Positions 1 through 6,289 of a DNA stretch of 38,125 nt are shown one piece after another. Origin of the DNA: a virus; the IMG/VR virus record IMGVR_UViG_3300047170_000070, positions 1 through 38,125 of that record; one strand, given 5' to 3'. Position 1 is the first letter of the stretch. Every line of letters begins with the position of its first letter. A program made the translations under genes and the position numbers. The notes beneath the pieces were generated by a model. That model had not been told where the DNA came from and searched no databases. It was given only the letters and a program-made list of their open reading frames with translations.

Positions 1-2
1 GC

Positions 3-428
3 CTGCTGCTGGCGATCGCCGGCCAGGAATCCGGATGGTCGCAACGGCTGCAAGAGCCGGTGCCGGACGGGCGCGGCTTCTGGCAGTGCGAACGGCTTGG
101 TGCGACGTTCGCCGTGGTGACCGGCGAAGTCACCCGTCCGCTGATCTACGGGATCTGCGACAGTCTCTGCATCCCGAAAGGTCTGGATCAGATCAGCGAG
201 GCGCTGGCCTGGAACGATACGCTGGCGTACTGGGTGGCGCGACTGTTCCTGTGGATGGACCCCCCGGCGCTCCCGGCGCTGGGCGACGCCGACGCGGCCT
301 GGGCCACATATTTGAGGGTGTGGAGGCCAGGCAAGCCGCGTCCCGAGACCTGGGCCGGACGCTACGCGTCGTCGGTGGCGCTGTTTTCCGCGCCTGTGAA
401 ACCGGCCGCGGACACGCCGGCGGCATGA
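3..428 (+). CDS. Endolysin / lysozyme-like hydrolase (5' end cut by window)
   Basis: The reading frame is open from the first bases, so the N-terminus lies outside the window; at least 141 residues remain. It begins LLLAIAGQESGW, in which the glutamate after GQ sits where lysozyme/transglycosylase-fold enzymes carry the catalytic acid. GFWQCE follows, then a helical C-terminal half rich in Trp and Leu ending in a RPGKPRPE segment. This layout is common in small phage peptidoglycan hydrolases of alphaproteobacterial phages. It most likely cleaves the cell-wall glycan at lysis. A holin-like gene and a lipoprotein gene follow on the same strand, which supports a lysis cassette. The fold call is family inference; the substrate bond cannot be read from the sequence. 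Confidence 0.7.
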   Translation: MLLAIAGQESGWSQRLQEPVPDGRGFWQCERLGATFAVVTGEVTRPLIYGICDSLCIPKGLDQISEALAWNDTLAYWVARLFLWMDPPALPALGDADAAWATYLRVWRPGKPRPETWAGRYASSVALFSAPVKPAADTPAA

Positions 429-495
429 ACACACGCATAGATGGTAATTCAACGCGAGCGGGCGCATACGCACGCCCACATCACAGGAGCATCCC

Positions 496-1089
496 ATGAC
501 GCGTTTATTGACGCTCGGCGCGACTTTGATGATTGCCGCCGCGCCGCTGTTCGCGCAGGCGGCGGATTTCGCCGCCGCTGTGCCTGACACCACGCTCGAC
601 CTCTCCGCAGTTCTCGTCGCCATTGTTAGCACGGCTGGGGCGCTCATCCTCGGCATCGCGACCGCTCTGATAAACCGGCACATGACAAACTCCGCGGCGC
701 GGGCGAACCTGCTGCACACCCTCGGCGATGCGGTGGGGTACGCGCAGCAGTCCGCGACCACGGCCATCGGGATTCTCGATCCGAGGATCAGTGCGCTCAA
801 CCTGCCGCCGACAGTAGCGGCCGGCGTGCAGTACACGCTCGATCACGCGGGGGCCGACGCGGCGCGGTTCGGTGTGACCGTGCCGCTGCTGACCCAGAAA
901 ATGGTGGCGCGGATCGGCCTCGCTAACGTCGCGACCAACCAGGCGACGGCCGCCAGTGACGCGCCATCCCCGTCACCGCTGGCGCCGCTGGTGCCAGTTG
1001 CCGTCCAGGCTGCCGCCCAGACTATGACCGGGTCGTTCGCGTCATCGCTCGCCATACCGGTCGCACCGTCCGTTCCCCGCGCCGGATGA
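496..1089 (+). CDS. Holin-like secreted/membrane protein
   Basis: This 197-aa protein starts with a signal-like stretch (residues 1-22, hydrophobic, ending AQA-A). A second hydrophobic segment follows at about residues 35-60 (VLVAIVSTAGALILGIATAL), then an amphipathic Ala-rich body and a Pro/Ser/Ala tail. An N-terminal membrane segment followed by a soluble helical body resembles the LL-H type of phage holins. It lies 67 nt downstream of the endolysin and 15 nt upstream of a lipoprotein gene, as expected for a lysis cassette. CAGGAG lies 5 nt before the ATG. The holin role rests on topology and position, not on a diagnostic motif. Confidence 0.55.
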   Translation: MTRLLTLGATLMIAAAPLFAQAADFAAAVPDTTLDLSAVLVAIVSTAGALILGIATALINRHMTNSAARANLLHTLGDAVGYAQQSATTAIGILDPRISALNLPPTVAAGVQYTLDHAGADAARFGVTVPLLTQKMVARIGLANVATNQATAASDAPSPSPLAPLVPVAVQAAAQTMTGSFASSLAIPVAPSVPRAG

Positions 1090-1104
1090 ACAGGAGTCCA
1101 CCAC

Positions 1105-1461
1105 ATGCTCAACGCACGCGTTATCGCCGTGGGCCTCTTGCCGCTGCTGCTGGGGGGCTGTCCCAGCAGTTCGACGGTCACGCCGGCCACGAGCGTCGCG
1201 TCGGCGGAAACCGCGCTGACCGCCGCTGACCAGCTCGCGCTGGTGTATGTGACGTTGCCGCAGTGTCCAACGACGGGCGGCACCGACGGCGTGACGTGCA
1301 GCCGGGCGGCGACAGTGACCAAGGTCAAGGGCGCGGCGCAGACCGCGTACACCGCGGTCAAGGCGGCCGAAGCCACGGCCGCGGCCGGTGGCAGTGTCGA
1401 CATGACCCTGGCGACAGCCGCAATCGCCGCGCTGACCGCTTCCGTTCCCGCCAGCAAGTAG
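1105..1461 (+). CDS. Small lipoprotein of the lysis region
   Basis: The 118-aa product has a short signal peptide and a clear lipobox, LLGGC, with the lipidated cysteine at residue 19. Ser/Thr-rich sequence follows, then an Ala/Thr-rich helical body (KVKGAAQTAYTAVKAAEATAAA). It should be anchored in a membrane by the modified cysteine. Its place after a holin-like gene suggests an outer-membrane spanin-like part or another envelope protein. However, it is longer than a typical Rz1 and no inner-membrane spanin partner is visible. An AGGAG site precedes the ATG. The lipoprotein call is firm; the spanin role is speculative. Confidence 0.6.
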   Translation: MLNARVIAVGLLPLLLGGCPSSSTVTPATSVASAETALTAADQLALVYVTLPQCPTTGGTDGVTCSRAATVTKVKGAAQTAYTAVKAAEATAAAGGSVDMTLATAAIAALTASVPASK

Positions 1462-1471
1462 GAGAGTCCCG

Positions 1472-1669
1472 ATGCTAACACTGGTTCCCATGGTGCTCCA
1501 GCTACTCGCAACTGGCTGGACACCCGTGATGGATATCGTCGCGGCGGCGCAGACCGAATACGACCTGTTCACCATCGGCACGGCGCCGACTGCGGCGCAG
1601 CAGGCGCAGATCGACGCCGCGCTGGACGCCGCGAACACCGCGCTACAGGCGGCGACGCAGGCCGCTTAG
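1472..1669 (+). CDS. Small hypothetical protein, end of lysis operon
   Basis: This is a 65-aa protein with GTAGGAGAG a few bases before the ATG. The first 25 residues are hydrophobic (MLTLVPMVLQLLATGWTPVMDIVAAA); the rest is an Ala/Gln-rich helix. Family not recognised. It starts 10 nt after the lipoprotein stop and is the last plus-strand gene of this block. Its stop overlaps by 4 nt the stop of the minus-strand HU-like gene, so the two converge tail to tail. Confidence 0.6.
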   Translation: MLTLVPMVLQLLATGWTPVMDIVAAAQTEYDLFTIGTAPTAAQQAQIDAALDAANTALQAATQAA

Positions 1670-2100
1670 GCGGCGGCCTGGGCCCCGTTGCCAGCGGCGG
1701 ACGCGCGGCCACGGCGCTTCGGCTGCGCGGCTGGTGCCGGTGCCGGTGCTGGTGCCGGCGGGGCGGCAGCCTTGCGCTGTTTGGCTGGCGACGCGGTTTT
1801 GACGGCCGGCGGCTTGGCGGGATTCGCCAGCGCGATTTCCTCGCGGAGCATCGCGGACGGCTTGAACCGGACGGTGCGGCCGGCGGCGATCGCGATTTTG
1901 GCACCGGTTTTCGGATTGACGCCGGATCGAGCCGCCGTGCTCCTGACGGTGAATGTGCCGAAGCCAGGCAACGCGAATTCGTCGGACGCTTTCAGTTCGG
2001 CGGTGATGGCGGCGAGCAATGCGTCGGCGATCGTGGTCGGCTTGGCACCGACGATGGCGGCCGCCTCAACGATAAACGTGCCGAGGGTCGTTTTGGACAT
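1666..2100 (-). CDS. HU/IHF-family DNA-binding protein with basic Pro/Ala tail
   Basis: Residues 1-90 match the HU fold. An N-terminal helical pair is followed by the hallmark GFGTF turn (46-50), the DNA-gripping arm RSGVNPKTG (58-66) with its intercalating proline, and a closing FKPS helix start. Beyond about residue 95 a long tail rich in Lys, Pro and Ala (APAPAPAPAA, KRRGR) makes the protein 144 aa against about 90 for plain HU; such tails occur in some HU variants. It bends DNA and may help replication, integration or packaging. GCAGGAGCC precedes the ATG. The gene stands alone between the lysis genes and the leftward operon. Confidence 0.9.
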   Translation of the reverse strand: MSKTTLGTFIVEAAAIVGAKPTTIADALLAAITAELKASDEFALPGFGTFTVRSTAARSGVNPKTGAKIAIAAGRTVRFKPSAMLREEIALANPAKPPAVKTASPAKQRKAAAPPAPAPAPAPAAQPKRRGRASAAGNGAQAAA

Positions 2101-2183
2101 GGTGGCTCCTGCGTTTAGGGCTGCGATGTTTGGACTTTTCCCGGCTCGGTTGTAAAGACTGGCCTTTCACCCCGAACAAACTC

Positions 2184-2221
2184 CGCCGGCCGCTCCCGTC
2201 ACTGGGGCGGCCGGCGTTTTT
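2184..2221 (+). terminator. Rho-independent terminator
   Basis: A 13-bp G+C-rich stem (2184-2196 with 2204-2216, one G-U pair) has a 7-nt loop and is followed by TTTTT at 2217-2221. The T-tract is on the plus side, so it should stop plus-strand transcripts reading out of the lysis genes through the HU region. On the minus strand the stem is followed only by a weakly T-rich GTTTGTTC, so it may also slow leftward transcription from the early operon. Confidence 0.75.
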
Positions 2222-2286
2222 GCGTTTTGGGAGTGGCGAATTGGGCGCGCGGCACCGGTTCCGCTTGTCGGAAACTTAGCGCCAAA

Positions 2287-2379
2287 TCAGCGGAGTGCGA
2301 TGATCCGCGCGAAGATGTCCGGCCGCAGCGAGAGATACGCCGCGGCGGCCGTGAGATCGAGCCAGCGCGGTTCGGCCAT
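2287..2379 (-). CDS. 30-aa excisionase/AlpA-like mini-ORF, possibly truncated
   Basis: Found by hand translation. The ATG at 2379 overlaps the TGA of the upstream zinc-finger gene as ATGA, the same junction used along this operon. The peptide contains WLDLTAAAAYLSL, closely resembling the first helix and turn of MerR/AlpA/excisionase-type helix-turn-helix proteins (WLTLKEAAAYLSL style). It then stops after 30 residues, before a complete domain could form. It is either a genuine mini-protein or a gene cut by a nonsense change. It is the last gene of the leftward operon. Confidence 0.45.
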   Translation of the reverse strand: MAEPRWLDLTAAAAYLSLRPDIFARIIALR

Positions 2380-2597
2380 CAATGCCCCTTCATCGCGCGG
2401 TGCTGCGCCAGGCTGTGCTCATCGCGGAACGTCCGCGCACAGGCCGGGCAGCGCACGTGCCGCGTGCGTGCCCGCTCCGGCTGCGGGAAGCACCGCCCGC
2501 AGTAGCGCGGGAGGCCGTCGGCGGCGTTGTCGTGGAAGACCTCGCCGCACTCCACGCAAGCGTGCCCGTCCAGCCTCAGATCGGCGTATTCGCCCAT
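2379..2597 (-). CDS. Zinc-finger mini-protein: Cys4 knuckle plus classical C2H2 finger
   Basis: This 72-aa protein has two metal-binding modules. The first is CVECGEVF...YCGRCF (about residues 14-38), a CxxC...CxxC ribbon. The second, at the C-terminus, is CPACARTF...SLAQH....H, which fits C-x2-C-x3-F-x5-L-x2-H-x5-H, the classical C2H2 pattern with its hydrophobic core Phe and Leu. It probably binds nucleic acid or protein. The start at 2597 is chosen because ATG overlaps the previous stop as ATGA. A longer in-frame extension to 2834 exists but would run through the upstream gene. The biological role is unknown. Confidence 0.75.
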   Translation of the reverse strand: MGEYADLRLDGHACVECGEVFHDNAADGLPRYCGRCFPQPERARTRHVRCPACARTFRDEHSLAQHRAMKGH

Positions 2598-2800
2598 CAC
2601 GCGGCCTCCGCCGCTGCAATGGCATCGTCCCTCGCGGCGGTTGCGCGGGTGCAACCCGGGCAACGCCACGATGGCATCACGGCTTCCCAGGCACGCCGGC
2701 CGTGCCGGACCCGCATGGCGCCGCCGACGATCTTGCTGCACGCGGTCATGGTCTCGCCGGCCAGATGGACCCGGCGAAGGTGTGGGTTCCTCGCCATCAC
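2597..2800 (-). CDS. Small hypothetical protein with one CxxC
   Basis: The 67-aa product is basic at the N-terminus (MMARNPHLRRVHL), has a CPGC pair near residue 48, and ends in an acidic/Ala-rich helix. Family not recognised. It overlaps both neighbours by 4 nt, starting inside the stop of the upstream 77-aa gene and ending in the start of the zinc-finger gene, so translation is probably coupled. A single CxxC suggests metal binding only as part of a dimer, if at all. Confidence 0.55.
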   Translation of the reverse strand: MMARNPHLRRVHLAGETMTACSKIVGGAMRVRHGRRAWEAVMPSWRCPGCTRATAARDDAIAAAEAA

Positions 2801-3030
2801 GAGTCCTCCCCATCGGCCGCGTCGTCATCGTCACCGTGGTCGGCGACCGGGCAGTTGGCGGGGCCGGGGCATGACCCTGGCCAGCCCTCGCCGCCGCACT
2901 GGCAGCGATCCGCGTTGCGGGCGTGAAGCGCCTCGTACTCGTCCTCGGCGTATTCGTGCCGCAGTTCGTCCTCGCGCTCCCACCGCGCTTCGTCGCGCGC
3001 GGTCCAGTCGTCGGGATCGTGTGCCATCAC
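2797..3030 (-). CDS. Acidic Cys-rich small protein
   Basis: The 77-aa product has an acidic helical first half (DEARWEREDELRHEYAEDEYEAL). A compact cluster CQCGGEGWPGSCPGPANC follows (four Cys plus a nearby His), then an Asp-rich tail. The cluster looks like a small zinc-binding knot. It overlaps the next and previous genes by 4 nt (ATGA). No family recognised. The strong negative charge would suit a protein that binds a host protein rather than DNA, but that is inference. Confidence 0.6.
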   Translation of the reverse strand: MMAHDPDDWTARDEARWEREDELRHEYAEDEYEALHARNADRCQCGGEGWPGSCPGPANCPVADHGDDDDAADGEDS

Positions 3031-3326
3031 GCGGCCTCCACCGCTTCCGCCCCGACATCGCTGGGCGGCAGTGCGAAGATGGACGAGCGCGGCGCGGCGA
3101 GTGCCGCTTCCGTTGCGCTGGGTGCCGCTTCGGTCACCGCGCGCGGCTTGCGCAGGCGCGGCTTCTTGCTCAACGTGGCGATCAGGTCGAGCAGTTCGTC
3201 GCGCCGCGCGCTGGCGATCTCAAGCTGGCGGGTGTGGTTCTGGATTTCGCCGTCCAGTTCGCGCTCGCGCTCGCGCAGCACCACAATCGCGGCGTCCATC
3301 GGGTTGGTGGGGATGATGTCGGACAT
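3027..3326 (-). CDS. Coiled-coil small protein
   Basis: A 99-aa protein. Residues about 15-55 form a charged coiled coil (VLRERERELDGEIQNHTRQL, then RRDELLDLIATL). A basic patch KKPRLRKPR and an Ala/Thr/Ser-rich tail follow. It starts 2 nt after the exonuclease stop and its TGA overlaps the next start. Position beside the recombination pair suggests an accessory in DNA metabolism, but no family is recognised. Confidence 0.6.
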   Translation of the reverse strand: MSDIIPTNPMDAAIVVLRERERELDGEIQNHTRQLEIASARRDELLDLIATLSKKPRLRKPRAVTEAAPSATEAALAAPRSSIFALPPSDVGAEAVEAA

Positions 3327-3328
3327 GG

Positions 3329-3991
3329 TTATGCGGCCTCTTTGGTTGTGTTGAGGTTGGCGGCTTGTTCGGCGAAGAAGCCGGAGGCGCGGGCTTTGAC
3401 GAGCATCGCGTCGCGCATGTCGAGGAATGCCGCGAGGGCGGCGGACATCCTGGCGATGTAAGGCTCATCGCGGTGCGTGCGGATTTGCACCGGCGGCAGC
3501 GTCGGGTGGAACGCATACAGGTCGACGAAGTCGAGTTCGGCGATGGCAAGCTGACCCTGCACTTGCGGCTTGTAGTCATCGCCCGGGCCGTCCACCAGGA
3601 AGCCGACATGGGTTTGCGGCGCGGTGCATTTGATCTCGACGCCGCCGCGCTGGCCGATCACCAGACGGTCGGGGCTGCATCCCAGCCGGCCGCAGTCGGT
3701 GGTGACAAAGCCCACCGCGCTGGTCTCGGTGTCGGTGCTGAATTCGTACTGCTGCACCGCCTGCGGTTCAAGGAGCTTGCCGCGCATGATCCAGTCGAGG
3801 TTGCCGATCGAGGACTCGAGCGGCTGGCCCAGCAGGATCTCGGCGACCAGCGCGTACGCGTATTTGTTCGCCTGCTTGGACAGTTCACCCTTGGCCGGGG
3901 TGATGATACGATGGAATTCCGACGATGTCGGAATGCCGAGCCGCGCGGCCAGCCATTCGGGCGAACCTTGTGCGCAATCGATGATCTTCAT
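3329..3991 (-). CDS. YqaJ/lambda-type recombination exonuclease
   Basis: This 220-aa enzyme carries the family's motifs in order: GSPEWLAARLGIPTSS (9-24), E75 in GKLLEP, the catalytic D108 in GCSPDRL, E119 and K121 in GVEIKC, and QVQGQ (143-147), the Q-box helix typical of viral exonucleases. Members digest one strand of double-stranded DNA 5' to 3', and the exposed strand is used by an annealing protein. Its partner here is the adjacent ERF-type gene, whose TGA overlaps this ATG by 4 nt. GGAGCAGC precedes the start. A longer in-frame extension to 4492 is rejected because it would read through the annealing gene. Confidence 0.9.
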   Translation of the reverse strand: MKIIDCAQGSPEWLAARLGIPTSSEFHRIITPAKGELSKQANKYAYALVAEILLGQPLESSIGNLDWIMRGKLLEPQAVQQYEFSTDTETSAVGFVTTDCGRLGCSPDRLVIGQRGGVEIKCTAPQTHVGFLVDGPGDDYKPQVQGQLAIAELDFVDLYAFHPTLPPVQIRTHRDEPYIARMSAALAAFLDMRDAMLVKARASGFFAEQAANLNTTKEAA

Positions 3992-4803
3992 GCTGCTGCT
4001 CCATTGGTTAAGGGTCGGCGTGCCGTCGCGGCACGTTCGGCCGCGGTGCGCTGGGCCAGGACGTTCGCCTTGGTCAGCAGCGCGTTGCGCAGGCGGCCGA
4101 AGTCGGCGGCCGGCGCCTGGGTGATCGAGCGCAGGCCCGCGCACATAGCGGCGAGGAATTTCCCTTCGCTGGTGTTGGTCCGCTCCATCAGTGTCCACAG
4201 TTCCTCGGCCTGGGCCTTGGTGATGCGGCCGTCGTGAGTGCGCGGAGCGGTGCGGTTGCCGTCGTTGTCGTCGTTCGCCAGCACGATGTTGAACACCATG
4301 CAGGTGAGGTAACGGCGAAGGTAGGACACCATCGAACCAAGTCCGTGCAGCGGCGTCTTGTTGGCCTTTCCTTGCGGTCCGGCGGTGTCCAGCCCGGCGT
4401 CGAGCTGGAACAGCTTGGTGTGGCCAGCGGTGTGCGAGACCTCGCAGACGATGCGTTCGTTCGGCCCCTCGATCGGGATGCTGTTGAAACACAGCAGGAA
4501 GCCGTTGCCGGTGTAGATCGGGCGGATCGCGGCATCGATCGTTTCGAGGCGGGCGTATTTGCTGTTGGTCTGATCGTTCCTCGCGTCACGCACGACGGGC
4601 AGCATCTCGCCCTGCGCTTTGACCATGGCGCGGTTGAACTGAAGGCGCGCGTCGTCGGCGACGATCTCGCGCTGCATGCGCAGCAGCACTTCGAGCTTGC
4701 CGACCTCGATCGTCGGATCGGCCATGGCGCGGGCGACAAAGTTGAGCAGCGAGTCCGCGAGGACGGGTTCGGCCACGGGGGCGATGGGGGTGATGGCGTT
4801 CAT
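3988..4803 (-). CDS. ERF-family single-strand annealing protein
   Basis: A 271-aa protein with ERF signature blocks: an N-terminal helical region with QFNRAMVKAQGEM, then SKYARLETIDAAIRPIY (KYAxLxxID) and HTAGHTKLF. GLGSMVSYLRRYLTCMVFNI follows, ending in ANDDNDGN, the acidic motif typical of ERF proteins. It should bind single-stranded DNA and promote annealing during phage recombination, acting with the exonuclease just downstream. The start at 4803 is chosen because ATG overlaps the upstream stop as ATGA and a GGAG lies before it; the longer frame to 4893 lacks a site. The C-terminal 60 residues are Ala-rich and variable. Confidence 0.85.
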   Translation of the reverse strand: MNAITPIAPVAEPVLADSLLNFVARAMADPTIEVGKLEVLLRMQREIVADDARLQFNRAMVKAQGEMLPVVRDARNDQTNSKYARLETIDAAIRPIYTGNGFLLCFNSIPIEGPNERIVCEVSHTAGHTKLFQLDAGLDTAGPQGKANKTPLHGLGSMVSYLRRYLTCMVFNIVLANDDNDGNRTAPRTHDGRITKAQAEELWTLMERTNTSEGKFLAAMCAGLRSITQAPAADFGRLRNALLTKANVLAQRTAAERAATARRPLTNGAAA

Positions 4804-4988
4804 GCCGCGAGCTCCAGTTCGACTTCGATGTCGGTGATCGCGGCGTCCAGCAGTTGTTCGCGCGCCATGCGGAGGTTCCAGGACGCGTGGCACTCCAGGG
4901 CCGGGCCGTCGGACTTGCGGGTTTCTGCCAGCGCGCGGTCGAGGTAGTTGAGGATGCTGAGCACCGCGTATTTGCTGAGCGTTGCCAT
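4800..4988 (-). CDS. Small helical hypothetical protein
   Basis: A 62-aa product, almost wholly helical by composition (LSKYAVLSILNYLDRALAET, later AREQLLDAAITDIEVELEL). No family recognised. The ATG at 4988 overlaps the upstream TGA as ATGA, and its own stop overlaps the ERF gene start likewise, so it is embedded in the coupled early operon. Longer upstream extensions would run through the neighbouring gene and were rejected. Confidence 0.55.
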   Translation of the reverse strand: MATLSKYAVLSILNYLDRALAETRKSDGPALECHASWNLRMAREQLLDAAITDIEVELELAA

Positions 4989-5269
4989 CACGCGGCCTCC
5001 ATCATCGCGCCGCTGGCACGGTCGTCCGCGATGTATTCCAGGACCTCCGCATCCAGCGGCGCCAGCCAGTCCGCCAGCGTGCCGAGCACGTCCTTCACGT
5101 CGTAGCCGGGGGCCGGGCAGCACAGCGGAAAGTCGAGTGCCGCAATCGCCGCGATGGCGCCGCGGACGATCGAATGGAACGCCGCCGTGGTGCTCGCCTG
5201 CTCTGCCATCAGCCGGTCGGCGGCGGCTTCGGCGCGTAGCTGGCGGCGGGTGGGATAGGGGTTGTTCAT
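4988..5269 (-). CDS. Small hypothetical protein following the operator region
   Basis: A 93-aa protein with a basic start (MNNPYPTRRQLRAEAAADRL), a hydrophobic helix (SIVRGAIAAIAALDFPLCCPA) and an acidic Ala-rich end. Family not recognised. The ATG at 5269 is preferred to the longer frame beginning at 5344, because the extension would run into operator O1 and a GGAG is present about 10 nt upstream of 5269. It is the first gene of the main coupled operon, so it should be expressed early after derepression. Confidence 0.55.
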   Translation of the reverse strand: MNNPYPTRRQLRAEAAADRLMAEQASTTAAFHSIVRGAIAAIAALDFPLCCPAPGYDVKDVLGTLADWLAPLDAEVLEYIADDRASGAMMEAA

Positions 5270-5310
5270 CCTGTGGTGCTCCGTCGGGGCCGGGGTGGCT
5301 CGATGGGGGA

Positions 5311-5329
5311 GTGTCGGACATTCCGACAC
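5311..5329. promoter_or_regulatory. Operator O1 (19-bp perfect palindrome)
   Basis: GTGTCGGA-CAT-TCCGACAC has perfect 8-bp arms around a 3-bp centre. It lies in the gap upstream of the leftward operon and shares the core GTCGG-N5-CCGAC with O2 and O3. A repeated dyad of this size next to a small repressor gene is the usual layout of phage operators. Confidence 0.75.
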
Positions 5330-5347
5330 ATGACGCAAGCACAAATT

Positions 5348-5362
5348 GTCGGATTATCCGAC
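5348..5362. promoter_or_regulatory. Operator O2 (15-bp palindrome)
   Basis: GTCGGA-TTA-TCCGAC has perfect 6-bp arms. On the minus strand its centre reads GATAAT, a near-consensus -10 box, so repressor bound here could block a leftward promoter; no good -35 is seen about 17 nt upstream. O2 sits 18 bp from O1, close enough for cooperative binding. Confidence 0.7.
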
Positions 5363-5383
5363 TATCTTGATTGGCTCACTCTG

Positions 5384-5518
5384 CTACGATGGTGTGATGG
5401 ATGGCGAGGCGAGCCGGTTCTCATAGCCTGCCAGTTCCTCGGCCGCTTTATCCGCCTTCTCAGGCTTGGCGCCCGCGTCGATCAGCGCGTCCCTTAGAGC
5501 CCCTAGCTGTAATGCCAT
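5384..5518 (-). CDS. 44-aa helical mini-protein in the immunity region
   Basis: Found by hand translation between operators O2 and O3. The start is supported by GGGAGG about 5 nt before the ATG, one of the best ribosome sites in this region. The peptide reads as an amphipathic helix with alternating charge (LRDALIDAGAKPEKADKAAE, then a tail). This resembles the N-terminal part of small coiled-coil proteins of the DUF1640 style that are common on phages and plasmids. It would be the first leftward gene after O3. Its role is unknown; a small antirepressor or membrane-associated peptide is possible. Confidence 0.6.
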   Translation of the reverse strand: MALQLGALRDALIDAGAKPEKADKAAEELAGYENRLASPSITPS

Positions 5519-5539
5519 CCGCGCCTCCCGACATCGCTC

Positions 5540-5572
5540 TTGACAGGTAACGTCGGAATACCCGACGTTACC
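5540..5572. promoter_or_regulatory. Operator O3 with consensus -35 of the repressor promoter
   Basis: GGTAACGTCGG (5546-5556) and CCGACGTTACC (5562-5572) form a perfect 11-bp inverted repeat with a 5-bp centre, the longest of the three operators. A consensus -35, TTGACA, ends at 5545, right at its edge on the plus strand. The repressor ATG follows at 5575 with no ribosome site, so its message may be leaderless or nearly so. No clear -10 is visible. Repressor bound here should block its own gene and possibly the leftward 44-aa gene. Confidence 0.75.
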
Positions 5573-5574
5573 TC

Positions 5575-5850
5575 ATGGACATCCAGACCCTTTTCGACAA
5601 AGCGGGAGGAGCGACCCGGCTCGGGCTGCTCATTGGCGTCGCTCGGACCACCGTAATCGGTTGGAAGCAGACCGGGATTCCTGGAAATCGGGTGGTGCAA
5701 ATCGGCTCGGCACTGAATATCCCAAGTGATGAGCTTTTGAAATTGGTCCAGCCCCCGAGGAAGCGCAGTAAGCGCCTTCTATCATCAGAGGCCACGCCCG
5801 ACGCCGCGCCCGAGTCCTCACCGCCGCCGTCACGGGACAAGGCCGCATGA
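5575..5850 (+). CDS. Cro/YdaS-like phage repressor
   Basis: A 91-aa DNA-binding protein. Residues 10-33 (AGGATRLGLLIGVARTTVIGWKQ) form a helix-turn-helix of the Cro/YdaS type; the following helices (NRVVQIGSALNIPSDELLKL) complete the fold. A basic KRSKR stretch and a disordered Pro/Ser/Ala tail end it. It has no peptidase domain, so it is not a self-cleaving CI. It lies immediately after operator O3, and O1-O3 are its likely sites, giving autoregulation and control of the leftward operon. No plus-strand Shine-Dalgarno is present. Confidence 0.85.
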   Translation: MDIQTLFDKAGGATRLGLLIGVARTTVIGWKQTGIPGNRVVQIGSALNIPSDELLKLVQPPRKRSKRLLSSEATPDAAPESSPPPSRDKAA

Positions 5851-5864
5851 TGGCCATGCAAGGG

Positions 5865-6122
5865 TCACCTCGCCGGCGCGGGGCTGGGCGGCGCTGCGGC
5901 CTGGCGCATCTCCATGACGGTCGCGCGGATAATGTCGCGGCTGCTGATGCCGATGCCGAACCAGGTCTGACCGTAGGCGAGCACGCCGATCACGATCGCC
6001 ACGACCGCGATGCCGGTGCCGACGACGGTCGTTTTGATGCCGGCGGTGGACGTCTCAACGGCTTCCAGCCGAGCTCCGAACGCGGCGAACTGACCCCGTA
6101 TCTCGGCGAAGCCCTCGCGCAT
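5865..6122 (-). CDS. Small membrane protein with coiled-coil N-terminus
   Basis: An 85-aa protein with an amphipathic N-terminal helix (MREGFAEIRGQFAAFGARLE), then one strong membrane segment (VGTGIAVVAIVIGVLAYG, about 34-51) and a short Pro/Ala tail. This coiled coil plus single membrane helix is typical of small phage and prophage membrane proteins of the XhlA style. The ATG at 6122 has no strong ribosome site, and the frame stays open further upstream, so the true start is uncertain. It converges with the repressor gene, ending 14 nt beyond its stop. Confidence 0.5.
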   Translation of the reverse strand: MREGFAEIRGQFAAFGARLEAVETSTAGIKTTVVGTGIAVVAIVIGVLAYGQTWFGIGISSRDIIRATVMEMRQAAAPPSPAPAR

Positions 6123-6186
6123 TTCGCCACGCAGCCCGGCAAGGCTCTGGCAGCAATCAAAGCGAGGCTCGATGTGGCGGATCAGG

Positions 6187-6264
6187 ATGAAGCTGGCCCG
6201 TCTGCTGCTGTGGCTCGCCGAGAAGCTGGCGGCGGCGGCGCGGCGGCTGGAGGGGGGCGGCTGA
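6187..6264 (+). CDS. 25-aa leucine-rich mini-ORF
   Basis: An ATG preceded by ATCAGG opens a 25-codon frame whose product is a single amphipathic Leu/Ala/Arg helix (MKLARLLLWLAEKL and on) ending EGGG. The shape is what small membrane-associating phage peptides look like. It lies on the strand opposite the coding part of its neighbour and does not overlap it. There is no independent evidence, so the call is tentative. Confidence 0.3.
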   Translation: MKLARLLLWLAEKLAAAARRLEGGG

Positions 6265-6289
6265 CGCCGGACGATGCGAGGCGGGAGCC

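Noticed and set aside
3365-4237. 290-aa plus-strand frame
   Set aside because: Shadow of the exonuclease and annealing genes, both of which have clear catalytic motifs on the minus strand.
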